Shown here piece by piece: positions 1 through 11,600 of a stretch of DNA of 64,000 bases. A model generated the notes under the pieces. The model saw only the letters and a program-made list of their open reading frames with translations, was not told the origin of the DNA and ran no database searches. Positions within the stretch are counted from its first letter, which is position 1, and every line of letters begins with the position of its first letter. A program made the translations under genes and the position numbers. Origin of the DNA: Hymenolepis diminuta. Its lineage: Eukaryota; Platyhelminthes; Cestoda; Cyclophyllidea; Hymenolepididae. The DNA is taken from NCBI GenBank assembly GCA_900708905.1, contig CAADRB010000002.1, positions 3,602,439 to 3,666,438 of the forward strand, written 5' to 3'.

Positions 1-20
1 CACGTCAGGGTCACCAATCA

Positions 21-395
21 TGTAGCGGATGCTACACCAATAATTCTTTTGCTAAACCTAAGTAATCCTCCTAGCAGTCCAAATAGCCTCTAGTAGAGTC
101 CTCTAATACCAATTCACTCTCAAATTAGCTAAGCTATGCCCAAAATGGTAAGAACCGGTAAGATGCTGAGTGAAGAGGGTTCATTGACCACTTCGTTGTT
201 TCTTTTCGTAAAAGCTTAGTCATTAAATACAAAACCATGCTGGGCTGCNGGGATCTTGATTGCTGATTGGTTGGGCAGGTCTCTGCACACACGGCCGCGC
301 TTGATCTCAACGTGACCGGTTACATGGCCGCACTTCCCGTGGTGAGTTCTAGCGCACGTGATCCAATCAGTCTTGTTAGCGTTCTGAACCCCACA
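21..395 (-). repeat. LTR-family repeat, copy A (inverted relative to copy B)
   Basis: This 375-bp stretch is the reverse complement of 11210-11586 with only scattered differences. Read on the minus strand it starts TGTGGGGTTC and ends CCGCTACA, the TG...CA ends of a retrotransposon LTR. It carries CCAAT-like boxes and an AT-rich TATA-like stretch. The flanking bases (ATCA before, GTAC after) do not form a target duplication, unlike copy B. No gag or pol reading frame is next to it in the window; any internal part would lie left of position 1 or is lost. Base 249 is an N. Confidence 0.65.
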
Positions 396-1126
396 GTACA
401 GAGTCAGAGAATTTACTAAACATACGTATTAGTAATGCGCTTATGAATTTGTAGAAATCACGATTTAGGGGTAAGAATACGCATTTGCATTTTGATGTTT
501 ATTCATTTACCGCCTAAATATTATCACAATATTTTCGTGGGCAATGATGGAACAGTGTGCACCATTAGTAAAAATTGTGAGTAAAATCATTCCTTTCTAC
601 AATATCTTGCAAATGCTGGGATTCTTATTAAGAGTTTTATGCATCAGCCTTTTTTAAACATGATGAATTAATATTAATACATAAACCGATATTTGATGGA
701 TGTACCATATTTTTTATACACTTCTGCCACCTTTAAAAGAATATATATATGTAATTAGTTGGAGGGAATATTTTCAGAGGACTAGATCCGAAACAAGCAT
801 TCAACCAAATTCCAATGCACCACCAATCGTAGATAAATGCACCATATTAATAAATCTGGAACAGTTCAAATGAAATCTATTATTATTTTGTGGTAACTTG
901 GCCCATTAAATAAGATCTAAGATTCACAGTAAACAAATAAGAAGCACCTGCTCAAATTTGCTCTTGTACAAATGAGTAAATCGAATGGTGAGGCAAATAT
1001 TGATTTCAAACCAAATTGCACTACCAGTTCTAGCTTTCTGATGTAACCGATTATTAATCATGATGTAACAGCGCTCACAAATGATAAACCACATTTCAGA
1101 TTTAGGTTAATATAAAAGTAAGGGCA
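396..1126. other. Intergenic, nothing recognised
   Basis: AT-rich sequence between the LTR copy and the first small gene. No reading frame or repeat was recognised. It should contain the promoter and 5' UTR of the gene starting at 1127, but no clear core promoter element can be assigned. Confidence 0.4.
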
Positions 1127-1553
1127 ATGACTTTGTTCGATATCGAAAAGTTAAGCATAAAATCAGCGATTGAATCTGGCGATCAAACGGAATACGAATA
1201 TGTTGGCGATTCAAACTCCGACGTTGTCATCAAACGGACATTTTCAAGACCTGGGTTTCATGTTTTTTATATTCCTGTAAGTAAAACTATATTCCAAACT
1301 GATTTTACCATTTTTGGCATTTAAGGACAATTATCCGCGAGGGATACCAATGTGGCGATATATCGGAGAAGACATATGTGCTGTTACCCTAGTGAACTTT
1401 CATCCAGACACGGATACGACATTAACTCGATTATTTTTGCGAGTAATTTTTACGGATTGTCATTATAACAACAGGCCCTTTCCAGAGTGCTTTAGAACAT
1501 TAGATCCAATATTTCATGTCTATTTACAAAACCAATTTGATAATGCTATGTAA
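1127..1553 (+). CDS. Unrecognised two-exon small protein, paralogue 1
   Basis: I do not recognise the family. Two exons, 1127-1276 and 1326-1553, are joined across a 49-nt GT...AG intron (donor GTAAGT, acceptor TTTAAG) to give 125 aa, phase 0. The gene is supported by a second copy at 4453-4907 with the same exon structure: exon 1 is exactly 150 nt in both and exon 2 differs by one codon. Shared motifs include IKSAIES, YEYV, NYPR-IP, YIGE, the block TLTRLFLRVIF, DPIF and YLQNQ. There is no signal peptide or membrane segment. The strong conservation of the second exon and of the splice junction argues for a protein-coding gene. Its function is unknown. Confidence 0.6.
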
Positions 1554-1769
1554 GATGTATTGATAAGAGAATAGGCTTGATATTTACTTGATAAAATACA
1601 AAATTATTTGCATTTTTGAACAGCGTTTTTTACAAAAGGTAACAACTTCGGGCTCTTATTTTTCTATTGTGTTAGTTTTTGTGAGTTAATTTGATTAAAA
1701 AGCGAAACAAAACAGGCGTTATGTTTCGTTAGTTTAGTAATATTTCAGTTTTAAATATCTAAATTCAAA

Positions 1770-2949
1770 ATGTGGATTTATGGGGAAAAATTAACAGAGT
1801 TAGAGAACCCTCCTCCATATTCAACTTCTATCGTTTATATATCTCCCAAAGCAGAGATTTACAAAAAATACGGAGTTTTAAACACTCACCTGTACCGATT
1901 ATTCTCGGTTAGTCTTAGAGAAAATAAGTCACCACAACTTTTGGTCCAAATGCGGTTCTTGATGTCAACTTTGAGCATAGACCAACGATATCTTCATGGA
2001 TATCCATCCATTCATCCATTGAGAAGCTGGCTGACTACGCTGATGAAATTTTGGGAAGCAAATAAATTGACACAGCTATATTTTATTTCAACCGATTATC
2101 ATAAACCGCATTGCAGCGATAATTTCTTCAACTAATAGAGAACATCGAGAGCACAATGTCAAAGATACAATGACCGGAAACCGTGAGGCTGTGAAAGCAT
2201 CAGTCGTCCTCCCTACAACTCCGTGAATCTCATGGTGATGCCATCATTACGTATTAGGCAAACACTTCCTATAGCTTCACAACTCGTTGAAGTAGTTGGA
2301 TCTGTGTTTCTAGCTTTTTATTGCAGACCTACATATGAACCGTCCTTGACAATGGAATCAAGTGGAGGAATCCACCACCACTACCATTATCTTTACTCAC
2401 ACCAGGCATCAATCCCGTGGTATGAGCTGCACAGCGAAATCCGACACTGTTTTACCTCCTCAATCGTCATGAACCGAGAACAATAAGGAAGAAGAAATAC
2501 TGATTTCTAATCTGCAAATTTGAATGAACAGCCTACAAATGGAGATATTCCATCTGAGTGACACTTTTCAGTTCACGCAAGATATCCATATCACAGAAGA
2601 AGTGGATATTCCTGAGGAGGATGATTCCTCTAACGCCACATTTTCTAGCATCACATAAAATTATAAGAACTCAAAACTATCGGAAGAGCATTTGAAGCTC
2701 TTCCCCTACAAAGCGGATTCAGAGATTTTGAGGATTCAAAGTGTATCCCCTGTGCCAATCACCAAATCAATTTCCATGGAGGCTGCTGAAGATTATCCGT
2801 TTCCCTTGGCCTGGACTAATGAAAAGATTCATCCAGAAGTCAATACTACTACAATGTCCATCACCTTTCCTCAAGAGGTGTCTAAAATTAATACTGCTCC
2901 TCTTAAGCGGATTAAAATTAGTCGGCATTTTCAACGACATGTTAAATAG
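1770..2949 (+). pseudogene. Decayed gene-like stretch with several frameshifts
   Basis: An ATG-initiated frame (1770-2135) begins MWIYGEKLTELENPPPYSTS. From about 1944 a better-looking frame continues one base over (FEHRPTISSWISIHPFIEKL, then ADYADEILGSK). Further coding-like patches occur in other frames near 2110-2220, 2223-2486 and 2560-2949; the last includes ITEEVDIPEEDDSSNATFSS and ends RHFQRHVK. No introns were found that would join these patches, so the simplest reading is a retrocopy or old gene broken by indels and stops. It lies between the two small paralogous genes. The parent family is not recognised, and no poly(A) tail or target duplication was seen. Confidence 0.35.
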
Positions 2950-4452
2950 GGTATCGAACATCGTGCCCATAAGGTTCATTTCTTTAACACTATTTTCTTG
3001 CCTACTAATCTCGGCAGTGTTGGAATCCTCCCATGTTAACAACTGTCATTCAAATTCAAGAGAATATTATATCAAATATTTTTGTTTCTATCAAAAACGC
3101 TATTACTAACCCACTTCTTCCTTCACGTTGGGCATTCTTTCTTGGTAGAGCATAATTTCACCCATCTCACTGAAATTCATAAATATTTGTTTTCTGCCTA
3201 TTCTCTCCCCGTTTTTTCATTTTCTATTTGGCACCAGTGCTTCCTCCTACCTAATAATTTTCAGTATTTAAATCGTCGTCTGAATTGTAGCATACTAATA
3301 AACTGTTTATTTGAAAGTTCAAATGGTTTTTGTCCATTTTTTCTTCACTAAGATCCAGACAACAATTTAACTAATGGAAATGGAAATATCCACATCAAAA
3401 AACGAATTCATTCTCTAGACTCGCATGAGCTATACTAAAATTTTCTACTATCAAAAATGAAGTATTTAATCATTTTTCGAAAAACGCGGCCACATTGACT
3501 ATTGGGAATTTATAAGTAAATTTTTAACCTTGATTTTAAAAACAATTTTCATTGTTATAGAATATCATTGAAAAACTAATGTAAATGATGAGAAATCAAA
3601 TGACTGCTAAAACTCTATAAAGAATAGAAAAATGTCAGAGAATAAAAAGTGGCTTATTGAAGTATAATAGCCGGTAGGTTGAATATAATGTGGAGCAGAG
3701 GGTACGGACATCCTCTACTGGCTTGTAAACAATAATATAAAGAAATACGAAAAGATAATCTATGATTTTTCTGCTGTCTGTCTTTAAATGAAGGAATAGT
3801 TTAAAAGGGCAAGACAGACCGTCATAATTAATTAACTGATCAATAAGCGACGGATTTCGTGGACATGAATTCTGCTCGGTATTTCAGGCCCTTGAAACAC
3901 TGAACTAACAATTATGTAAATGTTCATTTCTATCCCATCCCACTATACCCTATTGAAATTTAATTATATCATATCAGTTCCTTTCTCTCTTCCTGTAAGT
4001 CATAAATAATAACGAAATGTACAACAACAAATGGATTACAATAAATCATTCAATGCTATAGAGGCAGCCTGAGATCATGGTGGATCATTTTTCATTCTCA
4101 ATTCTTTCATGAAAAGTAGGGATATAAAGTTTTAGGAACGTGCATTAATTTTTGAATGTCCTATAAAAGGGCAATACAGGTCCTATTCCAGGACAAAATT
4201 ATTGAAGGTGATAACCAGAAAAGTCTATACCCGAAAAATATTTGATTTAACGGGTTTTATGAATCTTGTCAAATTTTCTTCGATTTTACCCCCTCGAATG
4301 CAATTCAAAGTAGTGACACCGTTGAATGGAATTCAGATGTTAACTCAAATATTGAAAGCAAAATTAGTATCATTTCTTTTAAATTTCACATAATTTTGGT
4401 CTTGATGCAAAAATCAGATTTTCGATTTACGGGTTAACAGCCTAGAGGAGCA
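2950..4452. other. Intergenic, no gene seen
   Basis: AT-rich sequence. Around 3237-3262 there is a short match (CTCCTACCTAA and flanking bases) to about 5134-5160, downstream of the second small gene, which hints that the tandem duplication included some 3' flank. The short frames at 3082-3351 and 4202-4393 have no protein-like character that I can support. Confidence 0.35.
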
Positions 4453-4907
4453 ATGAGTTTATTGGAATTTGAAATGGTGGGCATAAAATCCGCAATTGAG
4501 TCTGAAGATCAAATGCAATACGAATATGTTGATGACACTAGTTCTCAATTTGTCATCCAACGGGTATTTGCAAGACCCGTAACTTACATTTTCCATATTC
4601 CTGTAAGTAAGCCAATGATCTAAGTATTGTAGATTATATGTTGTTATATTCTTTCCTTATTTTTCCTTCCTTTAAGAGTAATTATCCACGTGAGATACCA
4701 ACATTTCAATATATTGGCGAAGAGGCGCGTTTAGTAAACTCTGTGAATGCCTTTCCAGATACGGATAGGACATTAACTCGATTGTTTTTAAGAGTTATTT
4801 TTCTGGATTATCTTCGTTATAACATACCCTTTCCAGATTGTTTTATGGCAATAGACCCAATTTTCTACCTCTACTTACAAAACCAGTACGAGAGTTCTAC
4901 CGAATGA
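4453..4907 (+). CDS. Unrecognised two-exon small protein, paralogue 2
   Basis: Exons 4453-4602 and 4677-4907, joined across a 74-nt GTAAGT...TTTAAG intron (phase 0), encode 126 aa. The protein begins MSLLEFEMVGIKSAIESEDQ and ends with tyrosine- and asparagine-rich sequence (DPIFYLYLQNQYESSTE). It aligns end to end with the product of 1127-1553. The second exon is the most similar part (NYPREIP, YIGE, FPDTDRTLTRLFLRVIF). The start was chosen because it gives exon 1 exactly the same length as the paralogue. No domain is recognised. It is probably a lineage-specific tandem duplicate; soluble, with no signal peptide. Confidence 0.62.
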
Positions 4908-6871
4908 GTCTTGCTACATAAATTTGCTTGTCATTTTTTATGTATAATATGCAGCATCTGTCTATTTGACTTTTTTTTCAAATCATATTCCCAAATATTT
5001 GAAGCATCAGTTTTTATGGTATCTTATCCTGAAATTCCATGTCATATCTATATTCTCAGGTCAAGTCAGAGTCATTTGGTTTGTGTAAAAATAAATGGGT
5101 CATCTGGTTCACTTGCATAACATTCAAAACTTGTTGTGCCTCCTACCTAACAATTTAATATTTTTGGGAACTCTACCACCATTATACTGCATGCAAATTT
5201 TATGCTTTGGATTAATTTTAAGTTTTATTCAAATCAAGTACAATAAAAAAGCGATTTTTATTTCTCACCTTAACAACTTCCTCCGATTTTTAACAATCGG
5301 CATCCTTTATCTGTGAAGCGGTTCTAGCATACCCTTACCATTACTGGTCAAATTAGATGAGTTCCAGTTATCCGCTTGTATCCGCTTATATATAAATCTA
5401 TTATAAATTTACCTAATCGGACAAGCAGATGTTGATATTTCGCTAATTGGAAATATACTAAGAAAAGTGTGGGGAGAAGATGTCCGTCGTTTAAGGAATT
5501 TTTACTTCTCTCTTCAGCGTTTGGTACTTATCAGAATAATATAATCAGTTTCTGTGCGAACTCTGACGTTAAAATTTAAGTCTAGATGATCTTTTATCCT
5601 AAAAGACACCGTTGCATGTAATATAATGCGTAACATATAACCATCAAGTATCGGTTGTAGAATTTCCCCTAAAATGCTTTCAGGAGTATGAAATTTGCCG
5701 CCTAAATTCTTCCTACCTTCATAATATAACTATATTAACATTTTGGTACATCTCTCAATTTGCCAATAAACGGGCATATTTAAGCCCTCCCTCTTATTAA
5801 TTCTACATTCCTGTGCGTAAGCCCAAATTATGCTAATTAAAACTACACTTTACCTTTGACTCATAGTATTTTTCTTTCTTTAGAGCAAATATAAAATAAC
5901 TGGCGTCTATACGAGAATTCATTTCTTGTAAGCATTTTTTAAAAATAAATATTAGATTAAAATCTTTTTAGACAAAAATTGAGTCAAAATAAGAGCCTTG
6001 AATTTCCTGACAGTTAAAATTTAGAAAATCTTTTTAATTACATGCACGTATGTCTGTCGGAGAAAGCATTTATAAAAAAGAGTAATCTTTTTCGATGAGT
6101 ACTTAAAAGGCGAAAGCTGTTCAGCATTCTACTTATATTTATAAAGAGAAATAATTAGCGAGAAAATAAATACATTTTTCAATGTTGAAACTTGCTGATG
6201 AAAAATGACAATTTAGAGATTGATGTAAAATAGCCAAGTTTTAATTTCCATTTTAAATGAAAAAAATCGAAGTGATAGGACAATAAAATGACTTGAAGTT
6301 CGGCAGCACTTTTAATAAATATTTAATAACTGCAAGTAATTATCTGGTATGACTTATTAAAATGTTGGATTAAGGAATGAAAACAATATCCATAATTGCC
6401 CCTTTGGCAGTTGTATCACGGTAATCATCAGGTTTTCTTATCAAAGACTGAATTCAATACCTTCAGGTTACGTACTTGCATTATCCGATGTTTATCTGAA
6501 TCCGTAAGATATTTCGGAGAAGAGGGATTCATCCTTCACATTCGGTCTGAGAGAAAATTTCTTTATATCTGGTGATTACCTGAATATTTCGTCCGTCAAA
6601 ACTTGCAACAGGTGTGGGGAGTAAAAAGAGCTTTTTCGGATTTATTTCAAGGGAGAATGGGTGAGTGAATCTCTCGTTCCTTTCTTTTAACGAAAGAACA
6701 GTTATCATTTTTAAATCAATTTCATAAAGAAAACTCAGTTACAATCAGCGGAACTCACTCAATGAACAGCTATAGTATGATTATGATAATTGTTTTCTAA
6801 GATTTATTTACTATATTAAAACAAGTGGGTTTAGCTGTTAGTTGTTCGAAACAAGACAAACTCGTGTAAAT
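4908..6871. other. Intergenic, no gene seen
   Basis: AT-rich sequence downstream of the second small gene. Apart from the short stretch near 5134-5160 that resembles 3237-3262, I see no repeat and no supported reading frame. Short open frames at 4911-5316 look like chance frames in AT-rich DNA. Confidence 0.35.
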
Positions 6872-7071
6872 ATGGCCGATTTTGAAACATCTAGTTTGCC
6901 GCCAGAGAAAGGAATGGGAGTTCATTTAATAGAATTCATATTTAAAGAATGGATTCGGTGTCAAGCAGATAAAAAAATTTAACGTCTCCAGTAGGTGTCT
7001 TAAAGGCAAAATAATTGGCTCTGGATCCCTCTGCCTCAGAGTCAATTTTAATGATGAAATTGTGACTTTCG
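6872..7071 (+). pseudogene. Possible coding exon with a 1-base frameshift
   Basis: An ATG at 6872 opens a 36-codon frame (MADFETSSLPPEKGMGVHLI..., then EFIFKEWIRCQADKK) that stops just after a run of seven A's at 6971-6977. Skipping one base of that run continues a smooth frame (FNVSSRCLKGKIIGSGSLC, then LRVNFNDEIVTF) up to a possible donor GTAAAA at 7072. Both halves have protein-like composition. This could be a decaying exon, a homopolymer sequencing error or chance. The family is not recognised, and no partner exon was convincingly found. A separate 29-codon frame at 7580-7669 on the same strand is equally isolated. Confidence 0.25.
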
Positions 7072-8647
7072 GTAAAAGTCAAATATGAAACTGATATGTT
7101 ACTTATTTTAAATCAGTAGAAGAGGTATTCTGAGAGCAGAAATATCACTTTAAAGTGTAGAAGTGTAATCTAAATAAGTATTTATTAAGGAATAACGTGC
7201 ATGAATATGTGCTGAAGAAAAATAAAAATTTCTATCCAAAAAATTTCACAGTTATTGTTACTTGTTAACTTTTGCAATCATATTTTCGTTTAAAAGAACT
7301 ATTTATGCAAATATTACGTCAACTAATAATCGATGACTGATTCCTAACGGTAAAAAGGTTTGTAGAGAATCTCGTCTTTTTGCCAAGTTCTAAACCATTT
7401 GTATAGGTAATAAGACAAATTAATAAAGAGGGACATAAAGTTAATAACGCGCTTGATTAGCTGTTAAAATAAAGAATCTGATTTCGCTGCTTCTTTTATC
7501 TTACTTCCGCTTCCCAAATTATGCCATAAATAGGAGCATAAAAATCTTTTCATTAATGTAAAGTTCCGCTCCACTTGACATGGACAAAATCATTAACCGA
7601 GATTTAAATCTATTAAGATTTGATGAAAGTACCACATTTTTTGCCATAGAAATGGCAGAACAGAATTAATAGTAGGTTATGCAGAAATTTGGGAAAAGAA
7701 GTTTTTCTGTAATTGCATGGGGATTCTTGCTATGTTCGTGTTTGAAAAGAATAAATTGAACAACACCAATGGTAGGCATAAAGCGAGCTGTTCTAGATAA
7801 ATAGACAGAGATATTGTTCAGTTGGCGGAATTTTAAGGAAGGGTAGATCAGAAAGAGCACAAATTAACGATTTCCATCCCCGATGAAAATCGAGATTTAG
7901 GTCCTTCTAGGCGGGGCGAAAAGGTTCCCCATTCCATCATCTAGAAAAATAAAAAGTAATCATATACAAGTAAAAAATGAAATTATAAATCTTTCAATGT
8001 AATACCTTATTTCTCATAACTGTATTTGGTGATGCTATCGTTCCAAACTGAAAAATGCTTAAGCGTTTAAAATCAATCAAGGTAAAACCTTTTCAGTAAC
8101 TTCTTAAACTAACAAAGAACGCCCTATCGGTCAGCTCATCTCCTCGTGGTTCCATATTTGAGATACGTTGGCGAAATAAGTGTTGCAGATAAGCCAAATT
8201 AATGGGAGAGGGTATAAAATTTAAAAGTTGCAAGAAGGGTGGAAATGGAGACAAGAGTGTAGGAGGTAGATAAATAGGTCTTTCGTACAGGGCTGACATG
8301 ACGGCTAACTTAGTCAATATCCAATTTTCCAGTGGTAACATGTCAAGAAAAGTGCACTAGTCCTAAAAGTTATTTATTTTTCTCTGCTTTCTCGATATAA
8401 CCACCTTCTAAATGTTTCTGTCTATGATTATACCAAAATGTCCTCTAAACTCCTGCATATCTCCCCCACATTCTTGTATTTAGAAAATTTTGTATGTTGT
8501 CTAAGTCACTAGAGAGATAGTAATTGTATCAAGAAGATTAACGTGAATGATAGATAGACTTTCTGATAAGTTAACAGTCTATTACTGTGACATGATTCTG
8601 AGAACATCACAGTTGTTAGCATGTGTACCACTACAAGATGAACACTG
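7072..8647. other. Intergenic / 3' flank of the MFSD6-like gene
   Basis: AT-rich. It holds the 3' flank of the minus-strand transporter gene; a TTTATT (AATAAA on the minus strand) lies near 8374-8380 and may be its poly(A) signal. A minus-strand open frame at 8093-8341 (82 aa) could be an extra 3' exon of the transporter, but its sequence does not resemble the family and I do not support it as a gene. Confidence 0.35.
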
Positions 8648-11600
8648 CTACTTACTGCGTAAGGTCTCATTAAACGCATTTCTTGCATTGTCTCTGGCTG
8701 CAGCTACAGCTGCTGGAGTACGTGAGGCTGGAATGAAGGGTGTTCCTGCAGGAGACATGAAAGCAGATTCATCGAATGTGCCACCAGCTACAAGGGTCGG
8801 TTTTTTGCCCGCACCAAGACCCGATTCATCAACTCCGCTTCCTTCAGCCTTTTCAGCATCTTCTCCGTTTCCTCCAGCCTTATCAGTCTTCTCTTTGACC
8901 AAGTAGTTTATCAGCAAGAAACAGATCAGCATGAGAGCTGAAAGGGCTCCGTAGGCACGAAATAAGTTGCCAGTTCCTACAGAAGTAAGAAAGAATGAAA
9001 AATAAATGCTTGCCATTGTTCCAATGTGTGTTTATGTCACGCTTCAGATAATCTGAGTTCAAAATCTGGAGAATGTGAGCTCTTTAATCAAATGGGTTTC
9101 ACAAAATTAATTTACTACATAAGTAAATATCCTACCGAAATGAGAAGTAATGGCTCCGCCAATGATAGCACCAAGACCCTTGCCGAATCCATGGTTCATG
9201 CCTTGCAGAACGCCTTGCGTCGAGATTCGATACTGAGGTTCAAAACTCTGGGCAATGTAGGAGCAGCTTGCGGCCCATACTCCAGCATTTGTGATACCTA
9301 ATAAGAAAATGGTTGCATAGGATTAAGTAAAAAACTCGATTCAAGTTTATATTTAGCCATTGTATCTGAACTTATATACCGTAGGCCACCAAGCGCGGTG
9401 GTGCTGCAAAAATGAAAGTAAGCTAAGCTAGTAACCTAACCAGTTATTAGGAAACATTTGCCAGTACACAGACTAACCAGGACAAGACGAGGGCATGGCA
9501 ATCATTGAAAAGTTAGCACTCGAGATTTACTTGAATATAATCCATGCCGTTCTAGATAGAAATTACCATTATGGCAAGATGGTTGTATCCAATCCCTAAG
9601 CTATCAACCTCGCCAGCCAATAGGGAAGAACCTGCAAATAAGCAGACCGGGAAATTGGGACACGGGGTATGCTCAACTGTTGAAGATGGAAGTAGACATT
9701 GTGGCCAAATGGTTGCAGCCTTACATATACTCTTTAATGTTTCTTGGTCCTCCATTCTACCTTTCTTACCCATACTGACTTTTATGGGCTTTAAGAAATC
9801 CTAATTTAGACCATGATTTCTACGGAAGAAATGGACTTACCATGAACAAATTCAAAGGGTAGTACCCACCAAGGGTTGCCTATCCATGAGACGTAGAGGA
9901 AACGGAGGACATTTACGAGTAGTCCTAGGTAGAGTATTTTGATGTGCCCTACAACATGAAACACAAAAACGGGTATTGTTATTTGTTTTAAAGTAAGGTT
10001 CTTTCTTCACTGTTGCAATGCCTACTTGATATCGCTAGACAACAGTTGACTCAGGGAGATAAAACAGAAGTGCAGTTACTCCAAGATACTTTATTTACAC
10101 AACAGTGGATATGTATATACAGATACAAGTCACCCTCATATTGTTGATGTTGATGATCAAAACACCTTCGAACTGATAACAGTTACCTTTTAGTTGACTG
10201 TTATGCTGTCAGGGTCTGCATGCACCCGCACGTTGTTAAGGCGAATTGCCGACTTAGGGGCACTCTATGGCAATTGCTTATTCCTAGTCAAAATTAATAT
10301 TTTTGGAGCTTTGAGTTCTATTTGTCAGCTTCTTATACGCTTTTATTTAAGCGAATAAAACTGAACATATTCAGAAAGGTTATAGAAAGTTATGATCGAA
10401 CTCTCTAAGAAATGTCCAGGTGAGCCTCCGATGAGCTTGATAACGCAAATAATAAAACTTAAATTCATGAGTTATGTAAGGCTAAAATCATGTTAATTCT
10501 TGCCAGCATCCTGGAGTTTCGGCTATTATAATTTATTTGAATTGGTTGACTAACCATCCAAATCAATAAAAAAAGTCAGTAAGCTCTGGGTACTAAGAAC
10601 ATTGATTTACTCAGAAGAAAGGGACAAATTCTGAAAGTTGGACAAAAAGGCACTAAAAAATGAAGCAGATGTAAATGGTTTACAAAATGAATCGAAAGAT
10701 TATTATTTGTAATGTCCTAATTTCTACTCAATCTTCTTTCCTTTTCCAACGCTGTATTGTTACCAGTGTTCAGATGCCTTTTTACGAAAAAAAAACATTT
10801 AATTCTATGCTTGCCTAAGAAAATATTACCTATAAATCCATTCTTAGATTGCATTTGGAAACAAAACGGCAATAAATCAGCAAAAAAATTAGCTTATATT
10901 TATTTTAGCTACATGTTTGTTTTCTGCATCTTATAATTTACATCGACATAGAATAGTAAAAATAAGTTAGTAAATACTGAAAGGGTCAGTCTTTCAATAA
11001 TAATTTAAATATGTACCTGTTAACAGATAGAGTCGGACTGAGAATGCAGACAAGTAGGAATAACATAAAATATCTCGAAATGGACAATCAAGAAACGCCA
11101 TTTAATTATTACTGTCGTTGTTATTCCCCACAGCATTGCAAAAAAATAAAAGTTTTGTTATTCGTCGGAAAAAGCCAAATGAGGGGGGGAGGTGAAGAGT
11201 AGAGAAGATTGTGGGGTTCACAACGCTAACAAGGCTGATTGAATCACGTGCGCTAGAACTCACCACGGGAAGTGCGGCCATGTAACCGGTCACGTTGAGA
11301 TCAAGCGCGGCCGTGTGTGCAGAGACCTGCCCAACCAATCAGCAATCAAGATCCCGGCAGCCCAGCATGGTTTTGTATTTAATGACTAAGCTTTTACGAA
11401 AAGAAACAACGAAGTGGTCAATGAACCCTCTTCACTCAGCATCTTACCGGTTCTTACCATTTTGGGCATAGCTTAGCTAATTTGGGAGTGAATTGATAAT
11501 AGAGGACTCTACCAGAGGCTATTCGGACTGCTTAGGAGGATTACTTAGCTGTAGCAGAAAGACTTATTGGTGTAGCATCCGCTACAAGATGTAGGTACTG

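Noticed and set aside
9552..9804. Overlapping open frames of 73 and 77 codons on both strands in an MFSD6-like intron.
   Set aside because: They lie inside an intron whose flanking exons join in phase, and neither product resembles the transporter family or any recognised protein.
21..11586. The inverted pair at both ends looks like the terminal inverted repeats of one 11.5-kb transposon.
   Set aside because: The 3' exons of the MFSD6-like gene lie between the copies, copy B has its own 4-bp target duplication, and both copies have TG...CA ends as in LTRs. Two separate LTR insertions fit better.
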